Shown in pieces: positions 23,569 to 34,026 of a stretch of 64,000 nucleotides of DNA; position 1 is the stretch's first letter, and every line of letters begins with the position of its first letter. This stretch comes from Elmis aenea (taxonomy: Eukaryota > Arthropoda > Insecta > Coleoptera > Elmidae), in NCBI GenBank assembly GCA_947652605.1, contig OX393579.1:47622970-47686969 (forward strand). The letters run 5' to 3'. The position numbers and the translations under genes are program-made. Under the pieces are notes generated by a model that ran no database searches, was not told the DNA's origin, and was given only the letters and a program-made list of their open reading frames with translations.

Positions 23569-24063
23569 TACGTTCGACGGTATTAGTATCGGGTAAAATG
23601 CAAAAGCGCTAACTACGCTCGGATTTAGAATTATTCGCTAAATTTGGCGCGCGCTCTCAACAAAATTGTTGAAATTAAATCAGATACTGGAATTACCTAG
23701 TTCATCAAGTTTGTTGGATATTACGTGTTGGAAAAGCCAGATCACACTGCAGTAAAAATAAAATACCGTATTTAGTATTGTACCCTATCGTGCGGAAATC
23801 GTATAGGTACGTAAAAAACGAAGCATCGGCTAATTGTACGAAATTGGTTTAAATTTGCATTTTGCGTTCGATTCGGCTTTACATTTTATTGTTTGTGACA
23901 AAGGTGAGCTTTGACGATCGCTGAAATTTGATGAGAACGAAATTACTGGCGCTGGTTTTAAATCGTGTTACACAAAGTTATGCTTTGACCGATTTTTCCT
24001 TCAGCGGTAATGCTTTATTATCGTATTTTGAAAAACAATATTATCCAGAAGTAAATTATATGG
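23569..24063. other. No gene recognised
   Basis: AT-rich spacer with no coding similarity. Confidence 0.4.
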
Positions 24064-24651
24064 TAGGGTAACTGCTATAGTTATTGGCCCCCTTAAGCAA
24101 AATTTCATATTGCAAGTGAGATAATTAATTAATTTTTCGATATTAAAATATAAAAACTGAACTGTGGTGTAGACCAATAAACTTATTTTCATATTTAAAA
24201 TTCGAATTTGATGTATCATAAGTTTTTAATAGTAAAAATTAATTATTTTTTAAACACTACGCAGTTTGTAGTTATTGGCATGTCTTTCGTAGTTATTGGC
24301 CCTGCATGTACCAGTTATTGGCATTCACAATAATTGTTACTTCTTTTCAAAATTTCTCACAAAATAATAACAATATTTATTGTTTTCTTGTAACTGTGCA
24401 TTTAAAGATACCAGAGAAAATAATTCCTAATAAATAAATAGGGTTTGGGTACACAAAATTTTATTTTAACTAAAAGTAAATTCTATTATAAACTTGTCTT
24501 TTACATAAAGGCTAATAGGGTAACTAAAAATATCATATTTGAACACTGTAAAAATAAATTCTTTTTTCTATTTCAAAGTTTCAGTCTTACACTTTTCTTC
24601 TTTTTTCTTATTTACACAGTCTTTGATTGACATGTTTTACATGTGAATACT

Positions 24652-24963
24652 TTATCCGAATTTTTTTTGTATTTTAATATAGGTACATCTCAGGTGATAA
24701 TTTCTGCAACATGTTATTCCAAAATTGTTGCTATTAATATTATAGCAACAAGTAAAACATATACCAAAGACAACTTTGTTATTTAAAAATTCGTTTTGAA
24801 TATTGTTTTCATTAGGTTGTTCCTCAATCTCTTGGTCAATATCAAAATTTTTAAATAAATCTTTGTCATGAACTTCTCTCTTCTTTTCTTTGATTACTTT
24901 AATATTTTTACTATTATCACTCAATTTAGTTATTGGCAATTTTAAATTATCACTTATTAGCAC
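24652..24963 (-). pseudogene. pogo/Tigger transposase, probable C-terminal Cys-rich tail
   Basis: This frame of 103 codons lies downstream of the N-terminal domains on the same strand and inside the same terminal repeats. It is acidic and Lys-rich, then ends in a Cys/His cluster (GICFTCCYN, then ITCCRNYHLRCTYI) resembling the C-x2-C ... W-x-x-C-x2-C ... H-x2-C tail found after the DDE domain in many insect pogo proteins. Some expected Trp and Cys positions are replaced. One AGTTATTGGC decamer (24928) falls within this frame. Assignment to the same gene is by position and the Cys cluster; similarity in the linker is weak. Confidence 0.55.
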
Positions 24964-25042
24964 ATTTGATACTATTTGAACTTTGTTTGATTTTTGTTTA
25001 AGTAATTTTAGTTTTTTTATTCTTTTCTTATCTTATTGCTAT

Positions 25043-25362
25043 GGGCGGATGCCGCGACAAGAATGACTTAAACCATCCTTTTCCAGGTGTATTGGTTTTG
25101 AACAAGGTTTCTCTTTTAGAATCCTCTAGAAACTTTTTAACGGATAGCTTAATATCGTCAAACTGTTGGAAAAACCTTTTTTTTTTCTGCTTTCTTCTAG
25201 CCAGGCCACAATTATAGCTTCTTTGGAATGAGTCAGTACTGAAGAAGGACCATGGCGCTCTTTAACAAATTTTTCGCAAAGGCGGAACTGCGATGTGGCC
25301 CTAGGAACATTATACATCTTCGAAGCTTCTCGTTTAGATATTCCATTTTTACAGCCTCTAAT
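25043..25362 (-). pseudogene. pogo/Tigger transposase, N-terminal DNA-binding domains
   Basis: Read from 25362 on the minus strand the product begins LEAVKNGISKREASKMYNVP followed by Arg, a helix-turn-helix of the psq/CENP-B type that binds transposon ends. It continues through GPSSVLTHSKEAIIVAWLEE. After a run of A residues the frame shifts by one base, and the second helix-turn-helix resumes as KFLEDSKRETLFKTNTPGKG with a WFKSFLSRHPP end, the typical Tc5/CENP-B tail with G-K-x-W-F-x-x-F-L-x-R-H-P. The methionine at 25317 lies inside the first helix-turn-helix, so it is not the original start. The DDE catalytic region that should follow is missing. The gene is therefore broken by at least one frameshift and a large deletion. 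Confidence 0.85.
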
Positions 25363-26012
25363 GGTCTAATGCTTATTCAATATCGTTCTTATTGTATTTT
25401 TTTTTTATAAAAACAACTTCGTTTTACTTTTGGCATTTTCATGAAATTTACAATTTAAATTTGCCGGTAAATTTTACACTGTGTATAGTTATTGGCATAC
25501 AATACTTTAGTTATTGGCCACGGTTAATAACTGAATCTAGGCAGAATTCAGGTGTACTAGTTATTGGCCGCCTATGCCAATAACTATAGTTTTTCAGATT
25601 TTTATGATCCAATTGTTAGCCGCCCTTTAAATAAATCGATTATTGCAACTGTAGCCACAGAATTATGTATTTTTGTCACTTTATAGTGTAATAAGGTTAT
25701 AGAGTTTGTAATATTATTTTGCCAACCAATAATTGATAATAAAAAATTCAAAATTGACACTCACCTTAAGGTGTTCACGTTCACCGCGCCCTTTCTTATT
25801 TGTGACTGCAACGTGCTCTAGATAAATATGATTTTTTATTTTTGTTACCAACACTATTACAAAATAAGTTACTAGTTTTAAACAAAAATGATTAAAGTTT
25901 GCAAACTAATAAACAGAATCCCCTAAATTTATTTAGAATTCTTATTATATGCGATTAAATGCAGACTATGCCAATAACTACACTAAGGCCAATAACTGTA
26001 GCAGTTACCCTA

Positions 26013-26725
26013 AATATGTTGCTTTTAGTTTTCATCCTGATAGGGATAAAGAGAAAGTCAGAAGTAATTTTTACATTCGTTTTTGTTATTTAGTAGTGCA
26101 AATGAATAACATGAGTTGCATAGGAATTTATGAACCTGCGCGCACTGCTGTTGTTTAATCGCAATTCGGTGAAACATTCTATGTATTACCAATAACCAGT
26201 TTTCTGTAAATCCCTTTACTGCTTATTATAATTAGCGGATTTACTTATTGTCCCGTTAGTTTCGAAAGAGTTATTGGGATTTCTGTGAAAGATTGTACTA
26301 ACCATACTTCTGCTGTAAGTAAATTCTTTTTCTAAACAACTCAAATTTTTTTATTTTTTTTATTTTTTGTAAGAAACAGTTGTGTACGAACTGTCTAATT
26401 AAACAGTGGTGTCAAAATTTTCAGTAGGTATTACGTTTATCCTTATTAATAAAAAATTAAAGACAGAAAATCGCTTGTGCCTAACAGAATCCGCTGTTGA
26501 CAATCCTTGTTTTCTCCCGTTCGCGGTATGACATTCCTTGTTTTCTCCCAAACTGCCTATATTTCCATGTGAAATTTACTCTGGAAAAAACCGGTATTTT
26601 TTAAAACTGATTACACTCTGATGTAATACAGCAAAATATCTATAAAATGGCATCAAAATCGATAAAAAATTACTTTCCTTGTTTTCTCCCAACACCCTTC
26701 ATTTATTCTTTCGTTAATCAGTTCT
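26013..26725. repeat. Spacer with three CCTTGTTTTCTCCC motifs
   Basis: The 14-mer CCTTGTTTTCTCCC occurs perfectly at 26505, 26536 and 26677, all in the same orientation. No inverted ends were recognised around them, so they may mark one half of a damaged element. No coding sequence was recognised. Confidence 0.6.
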
Positions 26726-27084
26726 TTAAACCTTGTCAGGCGGGATAGGTACAATTGTAACTTTTTAGTTTTTAAATTGCAATTACTTTTTTTCTGGAAA
26801 CCGTAGAGGGCTAAAATTTTGTGACATCCCTACATTTTTGGTCTAGATTATAAGATGAGCTAAATTTAAAAAAAAATATTTTCCCTCTTCCGACATAAGG
26901 GGTCAAGTTGTTTTTCCATCCATAACAGGCGGCATAGGTACAATTGTACCTTCATATATTTTGTATGAAATTATGGGGGAAAAAACATTTTTTTATAGTA
27001 TTTTACTTTTAAAAATAGTAAGAAATAGTTGATTTACATTTATTTATGAAAGAAAATTTTAGAACATTTTTTAATTCATTTTCT

Positions 27085-28040
27085 TCACAAGTCCATTTTT
27101 GTTATTGAGTGTTCATCGCAAACAGGTTTCGAGCAAATTACGCAGGACTTCCTAGTTTTACGTTGTTTCCGATTCGGTTCTTGGCAGACATAACAACTGC
27201 CAACGAGAGGTGAGGATCCGCGACTACCATGAGGTAATTGAGAACCTGCTGCCTCTGGTGCTACGACAATCCGTCGTCCAAGCACCATTTCTACTGCACA
27301 TCGAAGAAAATGGTTTCTCATCGACATCCGGTTTGTACCACGAGCTTCGATTGCAGGCACATAACTGCCAAATCTTTCAGGAACTTTCTTCGTTGCTCGT
27401 TGGCCCTGAGCTGTGGGTTGTGTTCTCTGTAGATGATGCAGGTTGCTAACCCAGTGACGTCAAACATGTTATAGAAAAATGCTAGAGGCCAACGCAATGT
27501 TCTTCGTTTCACAGTGTAGGTACTCGTCTAACATTTTGTCCATAACATCAACTCCGCCTTTGGAATTGTTGTAATAGTTTATCAATTCTGGCTTGGGTGC
27601 TTGTGTCCCATCGACTTCTACCGTCATTTGCATGGATGACAAAAGCACGACTGATTTATTTTTCTTTGTCACATATGAACAGATTGTTGCATCACAATTT
27701 TAGGCAAAATTGGTCGAATTTACAGGCCTTTTTTGGCAGATTGCTTGACATAAATCTCTTGTTTTTTCTCACTGAACCCACCTCTTTGTTCTTGAGTTCC
27801 ATCCTTAACAGTCCAAATGTCATCCACACTTTAAGATACAGGCTCATCCTCAACGCTTTCTTCTTGTCGTATTCTTTTTCCTGCTCTATGACCTTTCTTG
27901 CTCGATGTCTGACTTTTCCTCAGCTGAAACATCCGCTGGTGGTACTTAGTTTTCGTCATCAGATGCAACATATGATTCTTCCTCATATTCAGAATCAGAT
28001 TCTTCAAATACTGAATGTGTATCAAAGATCTACTTATGTT
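27085..28040 (-). pseudogene. piggyBac transposase pseudogene (PGBD-like)
   Basis: The gene runs leftwards. Near 28010 an acidic N-terminus (FEESDSEYEEESYVASDDEN) ends at a stop, and KKGHRAGKRIRQEESVEDEP follows in another frame. From 27672 the end of the DDE domain is readable: a SVVLLSSM strand, then PKPELINYYNNSKGGVDVMD, which contains the last catalytic Asp region. A shift then leads to RRTLRWPLAFFYNMFDVTGL, and another to the C-terminal part ending in a cysteine-rich domain (CYVCQEPNRKQRKTRKSCVI then CSKPVCDEH) that binds the transposon end. The first two thirds of the catalytic domain are missing, which explains a total of about 1 kb instead of the usual 1.7-1.8 kb. Several stops and frameshifts mean no active enzyme. 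Frames on the plus strand here (27210-28109) are shadows. Confidence 0.85.
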
Positions 28041-28189
28041 GTTATAAGAACGCAAATATTCAGCTTTTTTTTGCAGGTACCCGTTATAGAATCAAAACAA
28101 AATATCTAAGTAGTGTTGAATAAAGCAAAATATCACAAAACATGTCTTAAACAATGTGTAGATATTAAATATTATCCATTTGCCGTATA

Positions 28190-28532
28190 ATAGTTATTTA
28201 TGTATCAAGGCAAAAAAGTACGTTTTGGCCGAGGTGCATATTACATTTTTTGTGCGATCGAATTAAAAACAATTTAAATTTTTAGTAATTTTCAAAATTA
28301 TGGGTTAGAAACTACGTGACATTCTGTCACTGACAGATGACGGCGTATGTACTGCATTACCAGCGCTCTCCTTAGCAACGGCCGTAAAAGTTACTTTTTC
28401 GGCCGTTGCTAAGGGTAACGGCCTGAAAGGTAACTTTTACGGCCGTTGCTAAGGATAGGGCCGGTAATGCAGTTCTTTATGATTGCTAACGCGTCCGTCA
28501 AACAGCTGTTTCTAGTACGATCGCACAAAAAA
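28190..28532. mobile_element. Hairpin MITE, copy 1
   Basis: This copy shares ATAGTTATTTATGTATCAAG at its left and CGATCGCACAAAAAA at its right with the copy at 56940-57357. An internal TTTTTTGTGCGATCG (about 28247) pairs with the right end. The centre is an interrupted hairpin built on CCTTAGCAACGGCCG and its complement. It has inserted inside a piggyBac element. No coding capacity. Superfamily unknown. Confidence 0.8.
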
Positions 28533-28633
28533 TAATTTTATTTACTAAGAATTTTCATACAAAATATATGAAGGTACAAGTGTACCTTTACCGCCTGTTA
28601 CGTTGTAAAATTACGCCGCCTGACGAGGGTTAA

Positions 28634-29029
28634 ATAAAATTATAATGGAAATAATAAGCTTATTTATTCAATAACGATACGGACCGGTACATACAGTTAA
28701 TAAACACTGAAAAAACTGAAAATACTGTGAATACCCAAGTCGTTTTAATTTTACTTTTAAAAACGCTAACCTTATTATATTTGCCTAACGAATTTAACTT
28801 ATTTAAAAAGCAAAAAAGAGCCTATTATACGATAACGTTAATAATTTCTTAAGCCCCAAGTCCAGTTTACATTTTCAGTTACATAATGCGCCGAACAACG
28901 CAACGTAACGCTAAGGACTATTTTTAATTACACGAAAACCAATGTCGTCTGTGATAATGTAAAAACATTTTCATGATGTTAAAAATTCATTAGAACTTCA
29001 TTAGCAATAGATCATGCGCAAATGGTCGC
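28634..29029. other. No gene recognised
   Basis: AT-rich spacer with no coding similarity. Confidence 0.4.
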
Positions 29030-29180
29030 TACAGGTAGGTATTGCTCCACACGTTGTACGTAAGCGCGTCCCATTCGACAGTACAGCTCCGGCTGCGGAC
29101 GTAAATAACCGCGAACAGGGCGTCCCGACGCCCGCGTCCGAGTCTCCGTTACGAGTATGAGTGCGCGATACCCTAGGTAG
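29030..29180. promoter_or_regulatory. CpG-rich patch, possible promoter or 5' exon
   Basis: About 150 bases have clearly raised GC and many CG dinucleotides (for example GCGTCCCGACGCCCGCGTCC near 29120), unlike the AT-rich surroundings. It lies just outside a piggyBac element and shows no transposon end. In insects such patches can mark an untranslated first exon or promoter, but I see no TATA box, splice site or coding frame I would defend. An unrecognised repeat is equally possible. Confidence 0.25.
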
Positions 29181-30045
29181 GTACGAGACGACTAAAGTTC
29201 AACGTTTTGTTGTGTTGTGTCTTATGGTGTATCATATCGCAATATAATTATTATTCGTAATAATACCAGTGTTAATCGACGCACTAATTTTGAAAATTAA
29301 CAACGTCGCCACAGAAGTTTATATATATTTTTTGAGTATGGTTACATATATTTAAGGTAAATTGAGTCTTAAAAAAAATTGGAATGATTCACAGGCACAA
29401 ACAAATTCTACGTGTTTATTATTGAGCAGGAAAGAACAAAAATAATTTTGAAACGAAACTTATTTTAAAAACCGGAGGACGTCTATTTTAAACAATGCCG
29501 CTGATAAATATGTTCTAATTTTTTCGCAAATATTTCAAGTATTTTTGAACACGCCTTAACCCTAAAAACTCTTGGCCACCTGTCATTTACGTTATTAGAA
29601 AAATTGCACAGCGTATTTGACGCAGTTCATACGCAAAATAATCTTAGCGGTCGGTGAAAATGCGATAAAATAAAGTCGATCGGATTAAATATATCGCAAG
29701 CTATAGCGGCTCTGGTTCTGGCAAAATTTCCATATTAATAATAGCCTTAATAATTGTAAAGTTGTGCGAGTTTTTAGTTTAAGGCGCACGTTAGTTGCGG
29801 ATAATATTTAAATATCTCGTTTGGTTACTTTAAAGGCTTCGCAAAGGAGTTTTGTTACTTATCAAATAACATTAACATAAAGCATAACGAAATCGATAAA
29901 CAGAAGTTAGTATTCAACACGAAACTAGCTAATTTATCATTTAAAATTTAATAATTTTCTATTTATGACACATTAATGTAATTTTACGCTGTTCAATCCA
30001 TAAATTTAATGTACACATCTAGTTACATATTATGACCTGTACAGA
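29181..30045. other. No gene recognised
   Basis: AT-rich sequence with no coding similarity or clear repeat ends. Confidence 0.4.
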
Positions 30046-30691
30046 GTGATACAAACAAACGCCCTAATGGAGCCTCCTAGATACCTTTTAGTCGTACAGG
30101 GTGGGCAAATTTCAATGTTTTCATAGGGAATCTCGGTAACTATAAGAGGTATCAAAAAACGGACCGCGCATCCTCGATCTCTTTTTTCGAGGAAAAGTTA
30201 ATGGTCTTTTGTTTTCGAGTTATCACCGACAACTCGATTTTTCGACTTTTCGTTTTATGACTATATCTCGCTTGTTTATGAAAATAAACAAAAATAATTT
30301 TGACGATCTTCGGCCACTTTTTGATAAGAATGCAGTGGCGTTGACAATTTTTGAAAACAAAAAATCTAAACTCGATAGTGACATAGAGTTGTATTTTTTT
30401 AAATGGAACCCATAGTTAGCTGTGGCATTACGAGAAAGAGATTTTTTTTTCTCATTTCAATAACATATATCATGTGCGGTCGATTTATTCATTTTCCCTT
30501 TATTCCATTATAGGATTTTATAAGAATTGTTAGTTTGATAAAAAAAATTTTAATCAATCATTTACACTGTCATTTGTTTCGTTTTCATAAATTTTAAGGT
30601 GTTTGTAAATTGTCCAATTTTAAATGGTTTATTTTCCAAAAAATACCAACTTTGTTATAAAAATGTAAGTTTACCAATGACCTTAATTATA

Positions 30692-31280
30692 TACAGGATT
30701 TGTATAAATTGGCGGAAGCGCTACACCTAACGATGTTCTTCTTAAAATTCTAAGTTGAAAATCTTGATACAAAAATGTTGTACCATGCTTTCTATGGCTT
30801 CAGGAACCATTTAAAGAAAAAAAAATTGGCAACATTGCATACATTGATTTGCGTTTGGACATTTTTTTATCAGCAATTTTTACTTAGGTATTTACAATTT
30901 TTGTTCGAACTGAAAGCCTTCAGATCGTAAACATAGCTGCAAACTTTTGGGTATCGTAAAACACAAACTAGAAATAATTACGAGAAAAACAGAGATAACA
31001 GCTAATGACAATGTTGCCATATGTATTATTTTCATTCAAATCAGTGATTTACATATTTTCAACACCAATTTTTAAAAGGAAGAACACAATATCTAGGAAA
31101 AAATACTATTCGAAATTTATTTTTATTCCAAATTGCAGCTTTTTCATTTGCAAGTATTAAATAATAACGCTTATTAAAGGACTAAATGGTACAACATTTT
31201 CGTATTAAGATTTTCGACTTAAAATTTTACGAAGAACATTGCCACGTGTAGCGCTTCCGCCAATTTTTACACACCCTGTA
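30692..31280. mobile_element. Foldback with ATTGGCGGAAGCGC arms, copy 2
   Basis: TACAGGATTTGTATAAATTG at 30692 is mirrored by CAATTTTTACACACCCTGTA at 31280. The arms match those of 22276-23568, including GGCGGAAGCGC and AAATCTTGATAC. This copy lacks the 680-bp nested element of the other, reading TATTTACAATTTTTGTTCGA across the site. Confidence 0.85.
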
Positions 31281-31545
31281 TAGCATTATAGCATTATTGC
31301 ATTTTATAAGAATTGTTAGTTTGATAAAAAAGTTTTTAATCAATCATTCACACTGTCATTTGTTTCGTTTTCATAAATTTTAAGGTGTTTGTAATTTATC
31401 CAATTTTAAATGGTTTATTTTCCAAAAAATACCAGCTTTGTTATAAAAATGTAAGTTTACCAATGGACCTTAATTTTATATTATACAATTACATTATCTG
31501 TAAGCACAATTCTTGTTATATTATACCTTCGTAGTTTTTTTTTCT

Positions 31546-31578
31546 CTGAAGAAGTCGACAAAAATCAGTTGACGAAAC
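31546..31578 (+). ncRNA. Hammerhead-ribozyme-like core
   Basis: CTGAAGA (31546-31552) fits the CUGANGA core, then GTCGAC (31554-31559) can pair with GTTGAC (31568-31573) around an eight-base loop, followed directly by GAAAC (31574-31578). Next comes ATGT preceded by AC, a short self-complementary stretch as in minimal stem III forms. These are the conserved parts of the ribozymes embedded in Penelope-like elements and retrozymes. I cannot confirm stem I or cleavage activity. Confidence 0.4.
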
Positions 31579-31827
31579 ATGTAAGAAAAATTTTGAAACT
31601 AAATAAACCTTAAACGTTCTGTAAATCCAGATGTCGTGTTTTTTATTTTCGCTTAGAGCAAAAATTTGGTAATTTTTCGTATTTTATTGTTTTCTAGTAG
31701 TAGGCTTATGTCATTAAGAATGTACCTGGTGAAACAAACTGTCATTATGTTGTTTTAACGATAACTTGACAGAAATAATCAGGTTTAATTGTTGATTGTT
31801 TTTATTTTTGTACCTTAAAAACACGAA

Positions 31828-31990
31828 ATGGCTACGAATATTACGAAAAGTATGATATGTTAGAATGTTTTATTCAAAGTAATAATAATTCTGAAGCTGC
31901 AAGTGAAACTTATTTTAATCGTTAACCAGAAAGAAAGCAAACTAATAAATCTATTTTTGGAAGATTAAAACAAAATCTCATTTTGGGGAG
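31828..31990 (+). pseudogene. DUF4817-type transposase N-terminus, left-arm copy
   Basis: ATG GCT at 31828 is followed, after loss of one base, by YEYYEKYDMLECFIQSNNNS and then EAASETYFNR, a stop, and PERKQTNKSIFGRLKQNL. The pattern D-M-x-x-x-F ... A-x-x-x-Y-x-x-R-(Y-P)-x-R ... F-x-R-L is that of the DUF4817 helix-turn-helix found at the start of many arthropod mariner-like transposases. It would bind transposon DNA. The frame is broken by the missing base and by the stop, and no catalytic region follows. The matching copy on the opposite arm (33282-33416) supports the start codon, because the bases after ATG GCT are intact there. Confidence 0.7.
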
Positions 31991-32254
31991 ACATTTAAGA
32001 CAATTTATATAAAAATAGTAATAATTATATGAATGAACTATGAGATAATTTTATACAGTGTATTAATTCTATTTCTAATATTCATTTTTACAACGCAGTT
32101 CAGAGTGTTTCAAGGCGATGTGAATTATGTGGTGTGAGTAATGGAAGTCAATTTGAAAATTCAATGTAAAAAGTTTTATATTATTTTTGAATTATCTTCT
32201 AGTTTGTATTATTTTATCCTTGCTTTTTTGAAAATGGTTGATCATTATTGGTAG

Positions 32255-33189
32255 AGTAAAGTGCCCTAATATGGAACAGTTACCTATTATGGAATACATC
32301 AGTTTAATGACAATGAATAAGCGATATCTGTTGAAAAGTATATGTACCTATTTGTACATTGATCACACATTCCCAAATGTAAAATAGTTAAAAAATATTC
32401 ACTATATTACATAACAGATTCAAATATATTTTTGACGTGCTACTGAGTTTTTAGGCTAAATCATTCAGTGCAAAATATTATATGCTAGGGTAAATGCTAT
32501 AAAATATTTTGTTGCATGTTTATTTAGCATGAGCCTTTACATTTTAATGAAATAGACCAACATTTTGATTGGGGCCATTTCATGTTTTACATATACCGAT
32601 TTTTGAAATGTCACATTGATGCCTAATATGGAATACATAGAGGTGCCTTATAATGAATATGATTATGGTCACTAAGTACAGCAATATGGGTTCAGTGTCA
32701 AAAGTGTCAGAAATGAGCAGACAAAAAATGTGCAAAATACCCAAAAAAAAAACAATTCTATTGTCCTACCTGTAAAAAATAAATAAATTATCAACATTTA
32801 GTACGAATGACACTTGAATTATAATTTAATTTACATAAATAACAGAGTTTTGGTTTGGTTTAAGTAATAATGCAAATCAGAAAGAAATAAAAAATTAATC
32901 TATAAGCTGTTGTTTATTTTAATGTATATTTCCTATATAATTCTATATTCCATATTAAGAACCCCTAGTATTCCATATTAGGTTCCCCGGGAGCTTAATA
33001 TGGAATAGAAGTAACATTTAAAAAAAATAGCTTTATAAGAAATATCTACCGAAATATCTTACCAGAATTCGAGTAATGTGTTGCTTATTCATTACAAATT
33101 CCTTATAATTTTTTTTGCAAAATTTTGTAGAATAAATGTGAATATTATTGCGGAATACAAAAAAGTATTCCATATTAGGGCACTTTACT
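32255..33189. mobile_element. AGTAAAGTGCCC element, uninterrupted copy
   Basis: Inverted ends AGTAAAGTGCCCTAATATGG and their complement bound 935 bp. Internal blocks (TTACATTT, TCCATATTA, CTCCCGGG) match the 15278-17034 copy in reverse orientation. The position corresponding to the hAT insertion reads GTTACTTC once. The flanks here are not direct repeats; they look like continuing inverted arms (ATTATTGG and CCAACAAT), so the element lies in the loop of the 30095-34026 foldback. Confidence 0.85.
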
Positions 33190-33281
33190 CCAACAATATC
33201 TTCACTTTATTTAATTTTGTATTACTTTGTTCTGAGTTTGTTAAATGTCCCACAATTAACGAGATTTCGTTTTAATCTACC

Positions 33282-33416
33282 AAAAATAGATTTATTAGGT
33301 TGTCTTCTTTATGAGTAACGATTAAAATATGTTTCACTTGCAGCCTCAGAATTATTATTACTTTGAATAAAACTTTCTTACATAGGTATCATACTTTTCG
33401 TAATATTCGTAAGCCA
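33282..33416 (-). pseudogene. DUF4817-type transposase N-terminus, right-arm copy
   Basis: On the minus strand ATG at 33416 starts MAYEYYEKYD. A small insertion relative to the left copy then shifts the frame, and a stop follows about ten codons later. The downstream bases still align with the left copy through the SNNNSEAASETYFNR region and the KSIFGR region. The two copies face each other across the foldback loop, showing that the arms were made by inverted duplication of the 5' end of one parent gene. It is not functional. Confidence 0.65.
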
Positions 33417-34026
33417 TTTGGTGTTTTTAAGGTACAAAATTAAAACAATCAACAATTAAACGTGATTGTTTCTGTCAAATTATTGTTAAAACAATAGAAC
33501 GACAGTTTGTTTTACCAGATACATTCTTAATGACGTAAGTCTACCACTAGATGAAAATAAAATATCAAAAATTACCTAATTTTTGCTATAATGTAAGGAA
33601 AATGAATAAATCGACCTCACATGATTTGTACTATTGGAATGGAGAAAAATCCTCTTTCTCGTGATGCCACAGCCAACTGTGTTCTATTTAAAAAAATACA
33701 ACTTTATGTCACAACTCGAATTTCAAGTATTTTTTTCAACAATTTTCTAAGCCACTGGATTCTTATCAAAAAAGTGCCTGCAGAACGGCAAAATTATTTT
33801 TCGTTATTTCCATAAACAAGCGAGATACAGTCATAAAACGAAAATTCGAAAAATCGAGTTATCGGTGATAACTCGAAAACAAAAGACGATAGATAACCAA
33901 TTTCAGTTTTCACCATAAACTTTTTCTCGAAAAAAGAGATCGCGGAAGCGCGATCCGTTTTTTGATACCTCTTATAGTTAGGTACCGAGATTCCCTATGA
34001 AAACATCGAAATTTGCCCACCCTGTA

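Larger units (their letters stand above)
24064..26012. mobile_element. pogo/Tigger-like transposon with reiterated AGTTATTGGC
   Basis: The element is 24066-26010 with inverted ends GGGTAACTGCTATAG... and ...CTGTAGCAGTTACCC, flanked by TA. Eleven perfect copies of the decamer AGTTATTGGC are present: 24079, 24270, 24291, 24313, 24928, 25487, 25509 and 25559 in forward orientation, and 25576, 25970 and 25988 inverted. The minus strand carries pieces of a pogo-type transposase (25043-25362 and 24652-24963), with the catalytic core deleted between them. The repeated decamer is likely the transposase binding site, which is inference from its placement at both ends. Confidence 0.9.
26726..28633. mobile_element. 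piggyBac element with GTCAGGCGG ends
   Basis: TTAA at 26726-26729 and 28630-28633 flanks a 1.9-kb element starting ACCTTGTCAGGCGG and ending CCGCCTGACGAGGG. About 200 bases inside the left end and 30-80 bases inside the right end, a second inverted pair occurs (ACAGGCGGCATAGGTACAAT on the left, its near complement at 28575-28601), followed by a shared TTCATATATTTTGTATGAAA-like block. Such paired subterminal repeats are usual in piggyBac. The minus strand holds a broken transposase, and a hairpin MITE (28190-28532) has inserted near the 5' end of the gene. Confidence 0.9.
30514..31658. mobile_element. Insertion with ~177-bp direct repeats and hammerhead-like motif
   Basis: The opposite arm of the foldback reads ATTATAGCAAAAATTAGG without interruption (complement of about 33574-33591), whereas the left arm has ATTATAG, then about 1.1 kb, then CAAAAATTTGG. 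The inserted DNA holds two direct repeats (30515-30690 and 31301-31478, starting ATTTTATAAGAATTGTTAGT), separated by an ATTGGCGGAAGCGC foldback (30692-31280). The second repeat is followed by a hammerhead-like sequence. This arrangement recalls tandem Penelope-like or retrozyme copies, but no reverse transcriptase is present, so the class is inferred. Confidence 0.55.
30095..34026. mobile_element. 3.9-kb compound foldback duplicating a transposase 5' end
   Basis: TACAGGGTGGGCAAATTTC (30095) is mirrored by the complement ending CCCACCCTGTA (34026). The arms contain TATAAGAGGTATCAAAAAAC, GAGTTATC and TCGTTTTATGACT blocks and run to the outer part of the loop. Both arms carry the beginning of the same transposase gene in opposite orientation (31828 and 33416). 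The left arm alone contains a 1.1-kb insertion (30514-31658). An AGTAAAGTGCCC element (32255-33189) lies between the arms. A one-armed relative of the outer part is at 54290-54687. Confidence 0.85.

Noticed and set aside
27597..28109. A 170-codon plus-strand open frame
   Set aside because: It lies opposite the piggyBac transposase pseudogene, which explains the sequence; no domain is recognisable on the plus strand.
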